Of a stretch of 64,000 nucleotides of DNA, positions 38,889 through 47,535 are shown one piece after another. Origin of the DNA: a virus. The position numbers and the translations under genes are program-made. Position 1 is the stretch's first letter. The number at the start of each line of letters is the position of its first letter. The stretch covers positions 22,967-86,966 of the IMG/VR virus record IMGVR_UViG_3300044732_001099. The stretch is one strand, 5' to 3'. Under the pieces are notes generated by a model, which ran no database searches, had not been told where the DNA came from, and saw nothing but the letters and a program-made list of their open reading frames with translations.

Positions 38889-40927
38889 TAGCTAATAACT
38901 TGATATTTATTTTTATCGTTTTTGTAAGCAAATGCTGTTTTGAAGTTAAGGCATTCTTTCACTTTCGTAAAGAACGAAACAAACATTGCCCTTCTTCTCT
39001 GCTCTGTATCACTAGACTTGATGATGCCTTTGATATCAAATGTCTGTAACATAGCATTTGCATTGACAAAGTTATGTTCATGCATTAAACTAGCAAGTTC
39101 TTTCATGTTGGCATTTAAATCAGTGCCATTCAGAGTTTCCTCTTTAGTTGCAGCGTTAAACATTTCAGCGCCTTTCTCCTGACAAAGTTTTATCATTGCA
39201 AGGCCTGCAAGCATACTATTAGAATCAGCATCATCATCAATAGTGTTTAGTATCTGATTTACAAGATTCTTAACACGCATTCTCATAATAAACTCACTAC
39301 CTTTGTATGGAATACCAATGTTCTTGCAGATGTAAGTAAGCAATGCTTCATCAGCTTCATCGATAGAATTGTAAATGCTTTTGCCTGTTTCATAGACATT
39401 AATGTAGCACATATCTGTGACAAACTTACGTCTGGCTTTAGCATCATCATCAATTTCTTCAGATCTTTCTGTTGCTTTCTCGGTCATATCTGCACGCTTT
39501 AACTCAATGTAGCCATACTCATTCTCGTATTCTTTCTCTAAATCTATGTTATTGTCTTTAAAGAACAGACTAAGAATATTTGGAGAATAGGATGACATTG
39601 TCATTAGATTTGCTTGTAAATATACAGTCATAGCATAGCCGGCACCAGCTTTATCAACAAGGTCTGACCCATTAGCAATCTCTTCATCAAGCAAATGCTC
39701 AATACAAGCTTTCATTGTATTGTTAATGTGAATGCCTTTAAAGAAAGCACGCAATGCATATTCAAGTTCTGCTCCTTCTTGATTAAGTCGCTTCATCAAT
39801 CTGAATACAACATCTTTTCTTGCTTGTTCTTTCAAGCTAGTAATCTTACGATTAACACGCTCAATAGCAGCATCTTGCTTTTTCTCTACATAGCTTTCTT
39901 CTGCTTTTACACTTTCAATCAAAGATGGCTTTACAAAAAACTTGATACTGCCATCATAATCCCAGCAGGCAACTTCTTCAGGGTGAGTACCCATATCGCA
40001 ATGTACATAACCCATAATGTCATATCTGTCAACAACTTTAAGTTTGTTATCATCGATAAACTTTTCCCAGTATGCTTTTGATCTAGCTTTTGTTGCATCG
40101 CTATCAGATGTTCTAGGCCTATCAAACATACTACCTACGTTGATGTACCATTTCTCTTCTTTGATATTTGGATGAACATTGCCATACAAATCAACAAAGC
40201 TTTCCTCTGGAACACTTTCAGATATTTCCGGCATGCAATAGTTAGACAATCTCAATATTTCTCTGTCATCAAGAGCTTCACCTTCTGTGTGCAAATCGCG
40301 ATCATAAATCTCATCAACAATCATTTTTTGTACAGCATCAGGCATATCACATAGTGCAGTAGCACCAGACTCATCAATAACTCCTTCAAAGCAGAGCTTG
40401 ATAGCTTCTTTGTTCAATGCTGCTATCTTGCGAAGTGATGTTGCTCTATTTACAGAAATGCCAAGCTGACTAGCAATCTTTGGTAGTGTCACGCCTTTTA
40501 CAGCAACAGCCTGTCTGATTGCATGGGCCAGTGTAATAAAGTGCTGCTCACTACGCAATACATTTTCAGTCAATGAATCGACAATGTTAATGCCATCCAT
40601 AATATAAACTGGGATTTCTGCAGTAGCGTCAATCTCCTTACACAAATCTTCATAACGAGTAACAAATGTCATTGCTCTAGTATAGCCGGCACGAACAATA
40701 TACTTACCTTTTACTTGCTCGCAGATGATTGGTTGCAGCAATAAAGAACCAGTCTTTTTGTAGGTTTCAACCATTGAACCATACATTTTATCAATAGCAT
40801 CACCGTATGGAGTAGCATCGTTTACGTCATAATCTATGCCAGCAAACCTAGGATTAGGCACAGAAAAGTCAAGCAAATCTGGAGTTACTTTTAACATTTC
40901 GTTTTTAATTTTAATATTAGAAGACAT
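38888..40927 (-). CDS. ParB-like DNA-binding protein, enlarged
   Basis: 679 residues, more than twice the size of chromosomal ParB. Residues about 10-130 fit the ParB N-terminal fold: PNPRF, QPIICEQVKGKYIVRAGYTRAMTF (a GxxR variant of the GERR nucleotide-binding box, residues 65-88), then ENVLRSEQHFITLAHA (ENxxR box at 121-125). Residues about 145-172 are a helix-turn-helix (TLPKIASQLGISVNRATSLRKI). The remaining 480 residues, with Asp/Glu-rich stretches, are not recognised. ParB proteins bind parS and load as CTP-dependent clamps. A perfect parS palindrome lies 10 kb away at 50959. A terminator separates it from the SSB gene, and the leader is TTTTTAAACCATTTAT. Confidence 0.75.
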   Translation of the reverse strand: MSSNIKIKNEMLKVTPDLLDFSVPNPRFAGIDYDVNDATPYGDAIDKMYGSMVETYKKTGSLLLQPIICEQVKGKYIVRAGYTRAMTFVTRYEDLCKEIDATAEIPVYIMDGINIVDSLTENVLRSEQHFITLAHAIRQAVAVKGVTLPKIASQLGISVNRATSLRKIAALNKEAIKLCFEGVIDESGATALCDMPDAVQKMIVDEIYDRDLHTEGEALDDREILRLSNYCMPEISESVPEESFVDLYGNVHPNIKEEKWYINVGSMFDRPRTSDSDATKARSKAYWEKFIDDNKLKVVDRYDIMGYVHCDMGTHPEEVACWDYDGSIKFFVKPSLIESVKAEESYVEKKQDAAIERVNRKITSLKEQARKDVVFRLMKRLNQEGAELEYALRAFFKGIHINNTMKACIEHLLDEEIANGSDLVDKAGAGYAMTVYLQANLMTMSSYSPNILSLFFKDNNIDLEKEYENEYGYIELKRADMTEKATERSEEIDDDAKARRKFVTDMCYINVYETGKSIYNSIDEADEALLTYICKNIGIPYKGSEFIMRMRVKNLVNQILNTIDDDADSNSMLAGLAMIKLCQEKGAEMFNAATKEETLNGTDLNANMKELASLMHEHNFVNANAMLQTFDIKGIIKSSDTEQRRRAMFVSFFTKVKECLNFKTAFAYKNDKNKYQVIS

Positions 40928-40936
40928 ATAAATGGT

Positions 40937-40973
40937 TTAAAAAGTAGCCTGCACACAGTTTCCTTGTGCAGGC
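40937..40973 (-). terminator. Rho-independent terminator (minus strand)
   Basis: GCCTGCACA and TGTGCAGGC form a perfect 9-bp stem (40947-40955 with 40965-40973) around a 9-nt loop, followed on the minus strand by TACTTTTTAAA. It lies between the SSB stop and the ParB start. Its T-run overlaps the TTTTTAAAC leader of the ParB gene. Confidence 0.75.
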
Positions 40974-40988
40974 GTAGTGAAATAATAT

Positions 40989-41393
40989 TTAGAACGGCAA
41001 ATCTCCTACAGGCTGCTCATCTTGTGAGCAAATCCAAGAGCCTGATTCATAATACCAGCCTTCAACCCATGTTGCTTTATAGCGAACAGTAGACTTTTCA
41101 AGCTTAGTATTGTTATCAGTCCACTTCTCAAGCTTAGGAAGTACGCGAACAACAGCCATATGCTTTTGTAACACGATGTCTTTCACTTGTCTTACAAGCT
41201 TTTCGCCATAGGCAATGCAGTTAGCATAATATGGTTCACTTTCCTGCTTGTTGCCATCTTTGTCTTTCCAGACATCTTTTATAAGGACAACAAACTTTAC
41301 GCCCGGGCCTCTCTCAGTTGAAAAGTCTTCTACTTTAGTGTCAAGGATTTTACCCGACAATTGTGTGCCAGGAAGAAACTTCTGTGTTTTCAT
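40989..41393 (-). CDS. ssb: Single-stranded DNA-binding protein
   Basis: 134 residues. The body looks like an OB-fold: FLPGTQLSGKILDTKVEDF, KFVVLIKDVW, PYYANCIAYGEKLVRQVKDIV, MAVVRVLPKL. The C terminus is acidic and ends GDLPF, the conserved tip by which bacterial SSBs recruit repair and replication partners. Basic loops (KDKDGNKQ, KLEKSTVRYKATWVEGW) would contact ssDNA. It directly follows the gene at 41396 (2 nt) and is part of a recombination cluster with the ERF annealing gene. Sequence identity to cellular SSB is low, so the call rests on layout and tail. Confidence 0.72.
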   Translation of the reverse strand: MKTQKFLPGTQLSGKILDTKVEDFSTERGPGVKFVVLIKDVWKDKDGNKQESEPYYANCIAYGEKLVRQVKDIVLQKHMAVVRVLPKLEKWTDNNTKLEKSTVRYKATWVEGWYYESGSWICSQDEQPVGDLPF

Positions 41394-41395
41394 GA

Positions 41396-42304
41396 TTAAA
41401 ATATTAAATTTGGAATAACTTGTTTAGATAATACGCCAGCATCGTGTAATAAAAGAAGCACCGTAAATAGTCCTCTTTTTGTGAATACCGGGTATGTTGT
41501 CATCTTATCTGCATCATGGACATTGTAGCCAAAGCCATAAGCAACAAACTCTTTAGCAAGAAAGTAGTTGTTCTTGTAGTTTGCATCATTCATATCTTGT
41601 ATAATGATGCCATGCTCTACTAATACTTTCATTGTATCGCGCAGCAATACTTTATACTTATTAAACAAGAACTTATGAAAATCCAGCACATGGGTGTCTT
41701 TTTCAAAGTTCTCAACAATAGTTTTACTGTCTTCGCACATAGCACGGTAGGTCTTTATAGTTAGTCCGTACTCTCTGTAAAATGAATCTTCTTCAACCTC
41801 AGTATGTAGTTTATCAAGAAGCTTAGATCTTCTGTTCTTCAAATCCTTATCTTCTTCGACATCTTTCTGCTTCTCAACATAAGTTTGAGGCACTATTACT
41901 GTTGTGTCTACAATATCTTTTCGATATGCATTCTTTAGCATTGTAGTAAATATCTTCTCGAGATATAACTTCATGTCGTAGTTACACCAAGTGTACATCT
42001 GTGAAAGCCAAAGATGTGACACAACGTAGTAGCACATATCAGCTTTAGAGAATACACAAGCCATAGTAATTGTTCTACCAATCTTATTGAGTTCTATATT
42101 TGTTTCCGCTATAAACTCATCTTTTGGCACCCAGTTACAGGCAAGTATGTAAGAGCTACAAACAAGAGGACATTCGATGTACAAATGCCCTCCAATAAAC
42201 TTATGTCTGTATTGCTTTGTAAAGCTCCTAAGCATAGAATCTTTTACTATCTTAGGCTTTGGCTCTTTGATTACCTTTGGCTTTTCAGCAGGCTTTCTAC
42301 CCAT
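41396..42304 (-). CDS. Hypothetical protein between SSB and ERF genes
   Basis: 302 residues from ATG 42304 (MGRKPAEKPK); an ATG at 42319 is possible. The N terminus is Lys/Pro-rich. The middle has a compact Cys/Trp/Tyr region (MCYYVVSHLWLSQMYTWCNYDMK), and a Lys/Glu coiled coil lies near residues 150-175. The C-terminal part ends YPVFTKRGLFTVLLLLHDAGVL, which loosely recalls the end of KilA-C/antirepressor domains, but I would not name it on that. It overlaps the ERF gene by 8 nt. A role in recombination or replication is possible from context. Confidence 0.7.
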   Translation of the reverse strand: MGRKPAEKPKVIKEPKPKIVKDSMLRSFTKQYRHKFIGGHLYIECPLVCSSYILACNWVPKDEFIAETNIELNKIGRTITMACVFSKADMCYYVVSHLWLSQMYTWCNYDMKLYLEKIFTTMLKNAYRKDIVDTTVIVPQTYVEKQKDVEEDKDLKNRRSKLLDKLHTEVEEDSFYREYGLTIKTYRAMCEDSKTIVENFEKDTHVLDFHKFLFNKYKVLLRDTMKVLVEHGIIIQDMNDANYKNNYFLAKEFVAYGFGYNVHDADKMTTYPVFTKRGLFTVLLLLHDAGVLSKQVIPNLIF

Positions 42305-43106
42305 GTTTGTGCTTTGCAAACTTTATAATATGCTCTCTTCTTATGTCATCTACAATAAAATAATGAAATTTACCCTGTAAATAAGTATAGATGTACTTTC
42401 CATACAAAAGCGTAGCACCATTCTTCTTCCAGTTAGCAAGTATGCCATCCATATGAGAAGCCATGATTGTACCATCGCCTCCGTAAAGCATAGTTAATAA
42501 AACTTCTTCAGTTGGATATTGCGGGTTAATGCGTTCTGGTACATCAACTGTAGGCTTAGGCAGTGTAACTACCTCAGTCTTTGGTGATATCTTTGGCGTT
42601 TCAATGTCCATACTATGAATCTTGTCGGTATCTTCGCCAGTTGGCACCATAAATATATTCAACAAGAAATACTTCATAGCGTATGTCATTGCCTTACCCG
42701 GTGACTTGTCCTGCGAGTCAATACCATGACCCGATGATTGGCCCTCAATGTGTGCACCTGATGTGTGATAAAGCCTAAAAGTAAACACAATATCAGAGAA
42801 TATTTGTTGCTTTTGCTTCATACCACCAGTTTTACTGTATGGATCAGGCTCTTGCCAACGCTCATGCTTAGTTTCTTTCTGTATTTCAATAGGAACACAG
42901 ATAAGACCATGCGTGATCATTGATTTTCTTATCTCGTTTCTTACTTTTTCATCTGAGATGCCCTTGTAAGAACCAGAGCCAGTACCAACAGTATCATCTT
43001 TCTGAAGATAGTTTACCTCAGACATTACATTGAGGACTGCCTCAATCAGTTGTATTTCTGGTGTTTTTTCTTCTGATGATTGTTTCGAGATTTCTGTCTT
43101 CGCCAT
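42297..43106 (-). CDS. erf: ERF-family single-strand annealing protein
   Basis: 269 residues. Residues about 17-160 carry the ERF signature: IEAVLNVMSEVNYLQKDD, GSGSYKGISDEKVRNEIRKSMITHGL, FTFRLYHTSGAHIEGQSSGHGID, DKSPGKAMTYAMKYFLLNIFMVPTGED. The order and the AxTYAxKYFLLNxFxIPTGxD core are typical. ERF proteins form rings on ssDNA and anneal complementary strands, which serves phage recombination and genome circularisation. The C-terminal 100 residues are variable linker and tail. Neighbours are an SSB and, further upstream, Gp157; RusA lies on the other strand at 54104. Confidence 0.85.
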   Translation of the reverse strand: MAKTEISKQSSEEKTPEIQLIEAVLNVMSEVNYLQKDDTVGTGSGSYKGISDEKVRNEIRKSMITHGLICVPIEIQKETKHERWQEPDPYSKTGGMKQKQQIFSDIVFTFRLYHTSGAHIEGQSSGHGIDSQDKSPGKAMTYAMKYFLLNIFMVPTGEDTDKIHSMDIETPKISPKTEVVTLPKPTVDVPERINPQYPTEEVLLTMLYGGDGTIMASHMDGILANWKKNGATLLYGKYIYTYLQGKFHYFIVDDIRREHIIKFAKHKHG

Positions 43107-43383
43107 ATCTTCTTGCGTAGCTAATTGTGAAATATTTGATTTTAGAATTCTTCATTGCAGTGAATGACACTTCTACATTGTTCCTGATGCAATGAGATAC
43201 AGATTTAAAGATATCATGCAGCATTACGCTACATATATTTTCCATGTCTTTATCAGGTACAAGCATATCGTAGTTTAGGAAAAGCCTTTCAAACTTATCT
43301 TTGTGCTTGGCATACAAATACTTTCCATACTCGCGTGCCGGCATTTCAGCATGATTAGACCTTGCTAACCTACGTCGTGTCAT
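43042..43383 (-). CDS. Small basic hypothetical protein
   Basis: 113 residues from ATG 43383 (MTRRRLARSN); an ATG at 43395 is possible. The start (TRRRLARSNHAEMPAREYGKYLY) and the end (ARRYGEDRNLETIIRRKNTRNTTD) are basic, suggesting nucleic-acid contact, with hydrophobic helices between (MENICSVMLHDIFKSV). It overlaps the ERF gene by 65 nt, a long overlap for this operon, so the last residues could be spurious, but the frame is consistent with coding. Function unknown. Confidence 0.6.
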   Translation of the reverse strand: MTRRRLARSNHAEMPAREYGKYLYAKHKDKFERLFLNYDMLVPDKDMENICSVMLHDIFKSVSHCIRNNVEVSFTAMKNSKIKYFTISYARRYGEDRNLETIIRRKNTRNTTD

Positions 43384-44255
43384 ATCAAGTCCCATAGTGC
43401 TTTATAGAAACTTATTGGTTCGTTAGCAAACATTTTCTTAATTTCTATATGCTCAGGAGTATATATCTTATTGGTTATTAAGATATTTTCTTTGTCATTA
43501 ACCCAAGATTCAAGATTCTTTTGAATAAAACTTTTTAATGACAAGATGTACTCATCTGGCGTATTGCCATCTTTACATTCCCAAAGATACAAAAACCATT
43601 TCTTAATGATAAATAAAAACCCATCATACTGAGCATCATCACGCTCTTTGCCAGTACTATTTGTAGCACCATTTATGCGTAGAGCTGCATTGATCATAGC
43701 ATCTTTAGTTGACCATTTATCGCCTTTCTCGAACCTAGACCAAGCAAGCGCAAACAAACGAACTATTTCACCCGGCTTTCTATAATCTTTGATAGGTTTT
43801 ATGTTGAATAGTGTTTCAATGTCTTCAACAAAAGTTTCTATTTTATCCTGATTCCAATCAGAAAACTCAATAGTATTCTCATTGATTACAAGATAGGCAT
43901 ACTCATCATATTTGTAATGGTATTCACAATCTTTGGCTTCCGGTATGTATTTTAGTCCGATGTATTGATAATAAATATCAACAATGCCCTCTATTTCTGA
44001 TGTCCAGTATAAATCCTTTGGGCATGTAACGAGTTTATTTTTGATAAAATAACTGTATAGATTATTTTCTACATTACTATAGTTATTATCAAACTTTACA
44101 TCAAACTTTTGGCAGATAGACATAACAACATCTTCTGTTTTATGCTCTGCTTTTTCATCTACAATAATTGACAAAAAGTAAAGGGCATTGAATCTTTTTA
44201 GTGACACATGCCCTTTTGTACAATTACTTGCGCTATAAACAATACTATTCATCAA
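43380..44255 (-). CDS. Hypothetical protein
   Basis: 291 residues from the first of two tandem ATGs. It contains several Trp/Tyr-rich helices (IVDIYYQYIGLKYIP, KWFLYLWECKDG) and acidic stretches. There is no recognisable motif. It overlaps the glucosaminidase gene by 11 nt and the next gene by 4 nt. It might be a replication or host-takeover factor, given the recombination genes downstream, but nothing in the sequence shows this. Confidence 0.72.
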   Translation of the reverse strand: MMNSIVYSASNCTKGHVSLKRFNALYFLSIIVDEKAEHKTEDVVMSICQKFDVKFDNNYSNVENNLYSYFIKNKLVTCPKDLYWTSEIEGIVDIYYQYIGLKYIPEAKDCEYHYKYDEYAYLVINENTIEFSDWNQDKIETFVEDIETLFNIKPIKDYRKPGEIVRLFALAWSRFEKGDKWSTKDAMINAALRINGATNSTGKERDDAQYDGFLFIIKKWFLYLWECKDGNTPDEYILSLKSFIQKNLESWVNDKENILITNKIYTPEHIEIKKMFANEPISFYKALWDLI

Positions 44256-45117
44256 GTTTTGCTAGATTGTAAGAGTTAATAATATGCCTCAACTCAGCTA
44301 CGTATCTGCTAGTAATGCCATCACTTGCCGGCCAGGCACAAGCACTTGCATAAAGATAACCACCTTTATCAGCAAGTCTTTTGGAGTCCGATGCAAGCAT
44401 ACGACTATCACTACATCCACAGATAGCAGCAAGCCAGGCTTCTATTTTGTTTGGAATGTTTATCAGTCTTGGTGCATAAGTTTTATTCAGGAGCTGTACA
44501 TGATTCCACATAGACCACCAACGAGATTCATACTTACGAAAATGATAACTGATAGTCTTTCCATTGATATTCTTATCGTAGGCTTTTACACTTCCAGATA
44601 TACCACGCGATGTTTCTGTTTTACCACCCATGTGACCAAACAAGTTATTTGCTACATTGGCTAATCTACTTGTACCATAACCTGATTCAAGAATAGCCTG
44701 TGCTGCAATGATACTAGCCGGAACATTAAACTTGGCAGACAAATCTTTAGCATTCTTAGATATGTCATCTATAAATGCTTGTCTTTCCTTGCTTATTCTA
44801 GTTCGTAGTTTTGCAAGCTTTTCTTGATTGCCTTTTAAATGACTGCCATGAAACTCACTAGTTGACATATATCCACGCTTGGACCAGCCATCTTCGTCAT
44901 ATCCCATATCAGGATATATCTCATCGCTACCAGCATGTAGATATTCTTGTTCTTTAGATTTATCTACAATAGGTTTTGCTTCAATCATTTTGTTGCTCAC
45001 ATGACTTCTTTCTGCAATAGATGCACTGTAGTCATGTTCCTTTTTTATTGGTTCATCAATAATAAAGTATGCTGCAATAGCAACTACAAGCATGAATAAT
45101 GACATATTGAATTTCAT
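44245..45117 (-). CDS. Membrane-anchored GH73-type glucosaminidase
   Basis: 290 residues. A short cytoplasmic start and a hydrophobic helix (MSLFMLVVAIAAYFII, about residues 5-20) form a signal anchor. From about residue 105 the sequence matches the flagellar/phage glucosaminidase domain: AFIDDISKNAKDLSAKFNVPASIIAAQAILESGYGTSRLA with catalytic Glu in AILESGYG, then ANNLFGHMG, a beta region with YDKNINGKTISYHFRKYES, and a C-terminal helical part with WPASDGITSRYVAEL. It would cut the glycan strand between GlcNAc and MurNAc on the periplasmic side. It lies among recombination genes rather than lysis genes, which is unusual. It overlaps the next upstream gene by 4 nt. Confidence 0.82.
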   Translation of the reverse strand: MKFNMSLFMLVVAIAAYFIIDEPIKKEHDYSASIAERSHVSNKMIEAKPIVDKSKEQEYLHAGSDEIYPDMGYDEDGWSKRGYMSTSEFHGSHLKGNQEKLAKLRTRISKERQAFIDDISKNAKDLSAKFNVPASIIAAQAILESGYGTSRLANVANNLFGHMGGKTETSRGISGSVKAYDKNINGKTISYHFRKYESRWWSMWNHVQLLNKTYAPRLINIPNKIEAWLAAICGCSDSRMLASDSKRLADKGGYLYASACAWPASDGITSRYVAELRHIINSYNLAKLDE

Positions 45118-45842
45118 AACTTTGACATTAAAGCTGTTAGTGAATTGGAACTCTTCTCGCGTTCTTCTGCAAACACTGGTGAAGTTTCCTTTCTTACGGT
45201 ATTCAAGTTATCTATACCGGCAACAAACATAGTATAGCGCTGTGTACCGACAAGCTTTTTCATTTTACGCTTGCCCTCAGCACAGATAGCTAACCGCCAT
45301 TTATCTGCTAGTTGTAGATCAGTAGCAACATATAGCAATCCTTTGGGACTATCATAGCCTCTGATGCCATATATCACATCAAGTACATATTGAATATGGA
45401 ATGACAGTTCCGGATAATACAACTCGCCTTCTTCATCTTTGACAGCTGGATAAAACATACAGCTAAGTATGTCAGATTCTTGCTGTGGTGTAATAAAAGC
45501 CATGTCCTGTATTTCTTTATTGTCAATGCTAAACAATGGTGTATTGCCTGCTTCTATGATACTGTCAATACATAACCACATAGGAACAACTGTTTCTATT
45601 GGTTCGAAATAAATATCACATAATGCTACTTTGAATACTGGGTCTGCATACCTTACCTTAATAGTCCAAGGAGCGATAAGATATACCTTTTCTAAGAATA
45701 ACATAGCAATAAGATTATCAAGCTCTTGAAATGTTCTTATGCAATCAAAACCAAAAGAACGCAGCAAAGAGTTCCGCTCAGCTGCGTCCAATGGCATGAC
45801 GTTCTTCTCAGAAAGGAGATTTAGTAACTCCCGTAACGACAT
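45114..45842 (-). CDS. Hypothetical protein
   Basis: 242 residues, with a long hydrophobic-aromatic N-terminal part (LLRSFGFDCIRTFQELDNLIAMLFLEKVYLIAPWTIKV) and beta-rich middle. Residues near 185-200 are basic (AICAEGKRKMKKLVGTQ), and the end is Ser-rich. No family is recognised. It overlaps the 277-residue gene by 35 nt and the glucosaminidase gene by 4 nt. A cytosolic role is likely because no signal peptide is visible. Confidence 0.72.
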   Translation of the reverse strand: MSLRELLNLLSEKNVMPLDAAERNSLLRSFGFDCIRTFQELDNLIAMLFLEKVYLIAPWTIKVRYADPVFKVALCDIYFEPIETVVPMWLCIDSIIEAGNTPLFSIDNKEIQDMAFITPQQESDILSCMFYPAVKDEEGELYYPELSFHIQYVLDVIYGIRGYDSPKGLLYVATDLQLADKWRLAICAEGKRKMKKLVGTQRYTMFVAGIDNLNTVRKETSPVFAEEREKSSNSLTALMSKL

Positions 45843-46641
45843 TATGTGCCGACTTAATATGTTCTATAATATTACTGTATGTCGACAATGCAAGATGCGC
45901 TTCCTTGTGATGCTTGACATCTTGGTAAAGCTTATGAGATATGTCTTTAAGCGTATCTTTATACACTTCAAAGTACCAGTTAAGCGGGTCGAAGTAACGA
46001 ACTTGCTTATGCTCTCTCATCTTGAAGAAGTTGTCTATATTTGGCACCAAGTGTGCTTTCTTAGACTTCAATAGTTCAAGCTTTTTACCTTCAAAGTTCA
46101 GTTGCATATCCATGGTATACATCAACCTGTTACGGATAAGCTGAATGTTATTCTGTGTTTGATCGGACATCTTGTACAATAAGTTCACTGCTAGTTTTAG
46201 CACACCAAGTGTTACTGGTTTGGTTGCTATTTTCTCGTAGTAGTTCTCTAGTTGCATAGCCATGCGAAAGCATTTGCCTGATGTATTACCCATACGAGCG
46301 ATAAGCTCAAATGTAGGTAAGAAGTTCATCTCTTTCAGCTGCTGCTCCTGGCCTGATATACTCAGCACATTCTCTGCATCATCTGTTTCCAATAAATGCT
46401 TGGCAGTATGCGATGTAAACTCTGACTGTGAGTAATAGATAGGCTCAATGCCAGCAAGAGAGTTTTCCCAAGTAAGCATCTCTTCTGGTTGTAGGCTTAT
46501 GTAAGTCTGTAATAGTTTTGCAGCGTTGTCAGTCTGGAATCCAATAAGATTTTGACTGATAGAGTAGTGATCACCGCGCTCGGTATCACCCATAAACGAT
46601 GCAAGGACTTCAGCTATTCTTTTCTGTTCTTGCTTTTTCAT
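45808..46641 (-). CDS. Hypothetical helical protein
   Basis: 277 residues, mostly helical with a basic start (KKQEQKRIAEVLASFMGDTERGDHYSISQN). A phage-specific region in the middle contains AKHLLETDDAENVLSISGQEQQLKEM, and a basic patch lies near residues 190-205 (LKSKKAHLVPN). It is 2 nt from the Gp157 gene, so probably co-translated. The order Gp157 - this gene - ... - ERF - SSB suggests a place in DNA metabolism, without direct evidence. Confidence 0.7.
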   Translation of the reverse strand: MKKQEQKRIAEVLASFMGDTERGDHYSISQNLIGFQTDNAAKLLQTYISLQPEEMLTWENSLAGIEPIYYSQSEFTSHTAKHLLETDDAENVLSISGQEQQLKEMNFLPTFELIARMGNTSGKCFRMAMQLENYYEKIATKPVTLGVLKLAVNLLYKMSDQTQNNIQLIRNRLMYTMDMQLNFEGKKLELLKSKKAHLVPNIDNFFKMREHKQVRYFDPLNWYFEVYKDTLKDISHKLYQDVKHHKEAHLALSTYSNIIEHIKSAHNVVTGVTKSPF

Positions 46642-46643
46642 TG

Positions 46644-47126
46644 TTATCTGATTAGTAATGAAAACTTCTCTACTATTGTAGCGCCAGGGACATCAATGCC
46701 TGATTCCAGAGCTTCTTTAATAGCAGTTTTGTTTGCTTCGATTTTTACACGTTGATACTGCAGTGGTATTTCAACATCATCTGCAATCTCTACGGATTTG
46801 TTACGTCTTGTTGAGATGGAGACAAAGTTTGTTTTGATGTTTCCAAGCTGAACAATAGATGATAGTAAGTTATCTTCAAGTCGTTCAACTGACTTGTCAT
46901 ATGTTCTAGCTGCATCAAGAAGTCGTTTTGCTTCGTCTTTAATGAGTTGAGACTTTGACTTAAGCTGTCTAATGACGCTGACATATCCCTCACATTTACT
47001 TTCTCTGTCATGTTCAGTTATTGTTAGTTGTTCTTCAAGTTCTGGTGTTAAATCACCGCCATTTTCTTCGATCTGCAGATGCAATCGGAACATGTCTTCG
47101 TTGATATTAAAAAGATTCTTTGCCAT
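46644..47126 (-). CDS. Gp157-like host-nuclease-inhibitor family protein
   Basis: 160 residues matching the Siphovirus Gp157 pattern in order: a helical N terminus (NLFNINEDMFRLHLQIEENGGDL), a Glu-rich link, ESKCEGYVSVIRQLKSKSQLIKDEAKRLLDAARTYDKSVERLEDNLL as a long coiled coil, then IKTNFVSISTRRNKSVEI, the IPLQY strand, and IEANKTAIKEALESGIDVPGATIVEKFSLLIR. Family members occur next to recombination genes and a founding member is linked to phage resistance; the mechanism is poorly known. It starts at the last base of the stop of the gene upstream. Confidence 0.82.
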   Translation of the reverse strand: MAKNLFNINEDMFRLHLQIEENGGDLTPELEEQLTITEHDRESKCEGYVSVIRQLKSKSQLIKDEAKRLLDAARTYDKSVERLEDNLLSSIVQLGNIKTNFVSISTRRNKSVEIADDVEIPLQYQRVKIEANKTAIKEALESGIDVPGATIVEKFSLLIR

Positions 47127-47464
47127 TACAATACGTTGTTTTCTGTGATTACAGAGTTAATTAATTCTGGATTAAGTTTATATAAAGTTCCATTTGAAAC
47201 CAAAACATACCAGTCATCATAAAAGCCTTGAACTATTTTACCAAGTTCACCACCGTAGTTAACGGTTTCACCATCTCTATACTTGTATGACTCACCATAA
47301 ACAATAGCATCTTGTTTTAGCCAGACGTTGTTGTTGTTTTCGATTGAATGTAACCAGAGTTCATCATCGGTACTCATCTTAAGACTTTTAATATTAAATG
47401 CCAAGAATACAGTATCTCCTTCTCTGTAGTTTCTTTCGGATAGTTCCGATGCTTTAAACTTTAC
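47126..47464 (-). CDS. Small hypothetical protein
   Basis: 112 residues from ATG 47464 (MVKFKASELSERNYREGDTV). An ATG at 47518 would add 18 residues but would place the start inside a stable inverted repeat (47488-47518), so I prefer the later one. The protein is beta-rich with SH3-like strands (DTVFLAFNIKSL, YRDGETVNYGGELGKIVQGFYDDWYVLVSNGTLYKL). The GKIVQG...VLVSNG layout resembles a small KOW/Tudor-like barrel. Function unknown. Confidence 0.65.
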   Translation of the reverse strand, partial: VKFKASELSERNYREGDTVFLAFNIKSLKMSTDDELWLHSIENNNNVWLKQDAIVYGESYKYRDGETVNYGGELGKIVQGFYDDWYVLVSNGTLYKLNPELINSVITENNVL

Positions 47465-47487
47465 CATGTTAGATGTTGTTAATGACA

Positions 47488-47518
47488 ATGCCTGCACATC
47501 TATATGATACACAGGCAT
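47488..47518 (-). promoter_or_regulatory. Inverted repeat, possible terminator or attenuator
   Basis: ATGCCTG (47488-47494) and CAGGCAT (47512-47518) pair perfectly around a 17-nt loop, directly downstream of the stop of the secreted-protein gene at 47536 in the minus direction. No T-run follows, so full termination is doubtful. The CCTGCACA arm is shared with the terminator at 40947. Confidence 0.4.
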
Positions 47519-47535
47519 TTAGGTTATAAAATAAT

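Noticed and set aside
39695-40081. 128-residue plus-strand frame opposite the ParB-like gene
   Set aside because: Cys/Phe-rich antisense frame; the minus-strand ParB motifs are clear.
41396-42304. KilA-C antirepressor
   Set aside because: Only the last 25 residues loosely resemble the domain; too weak to name.
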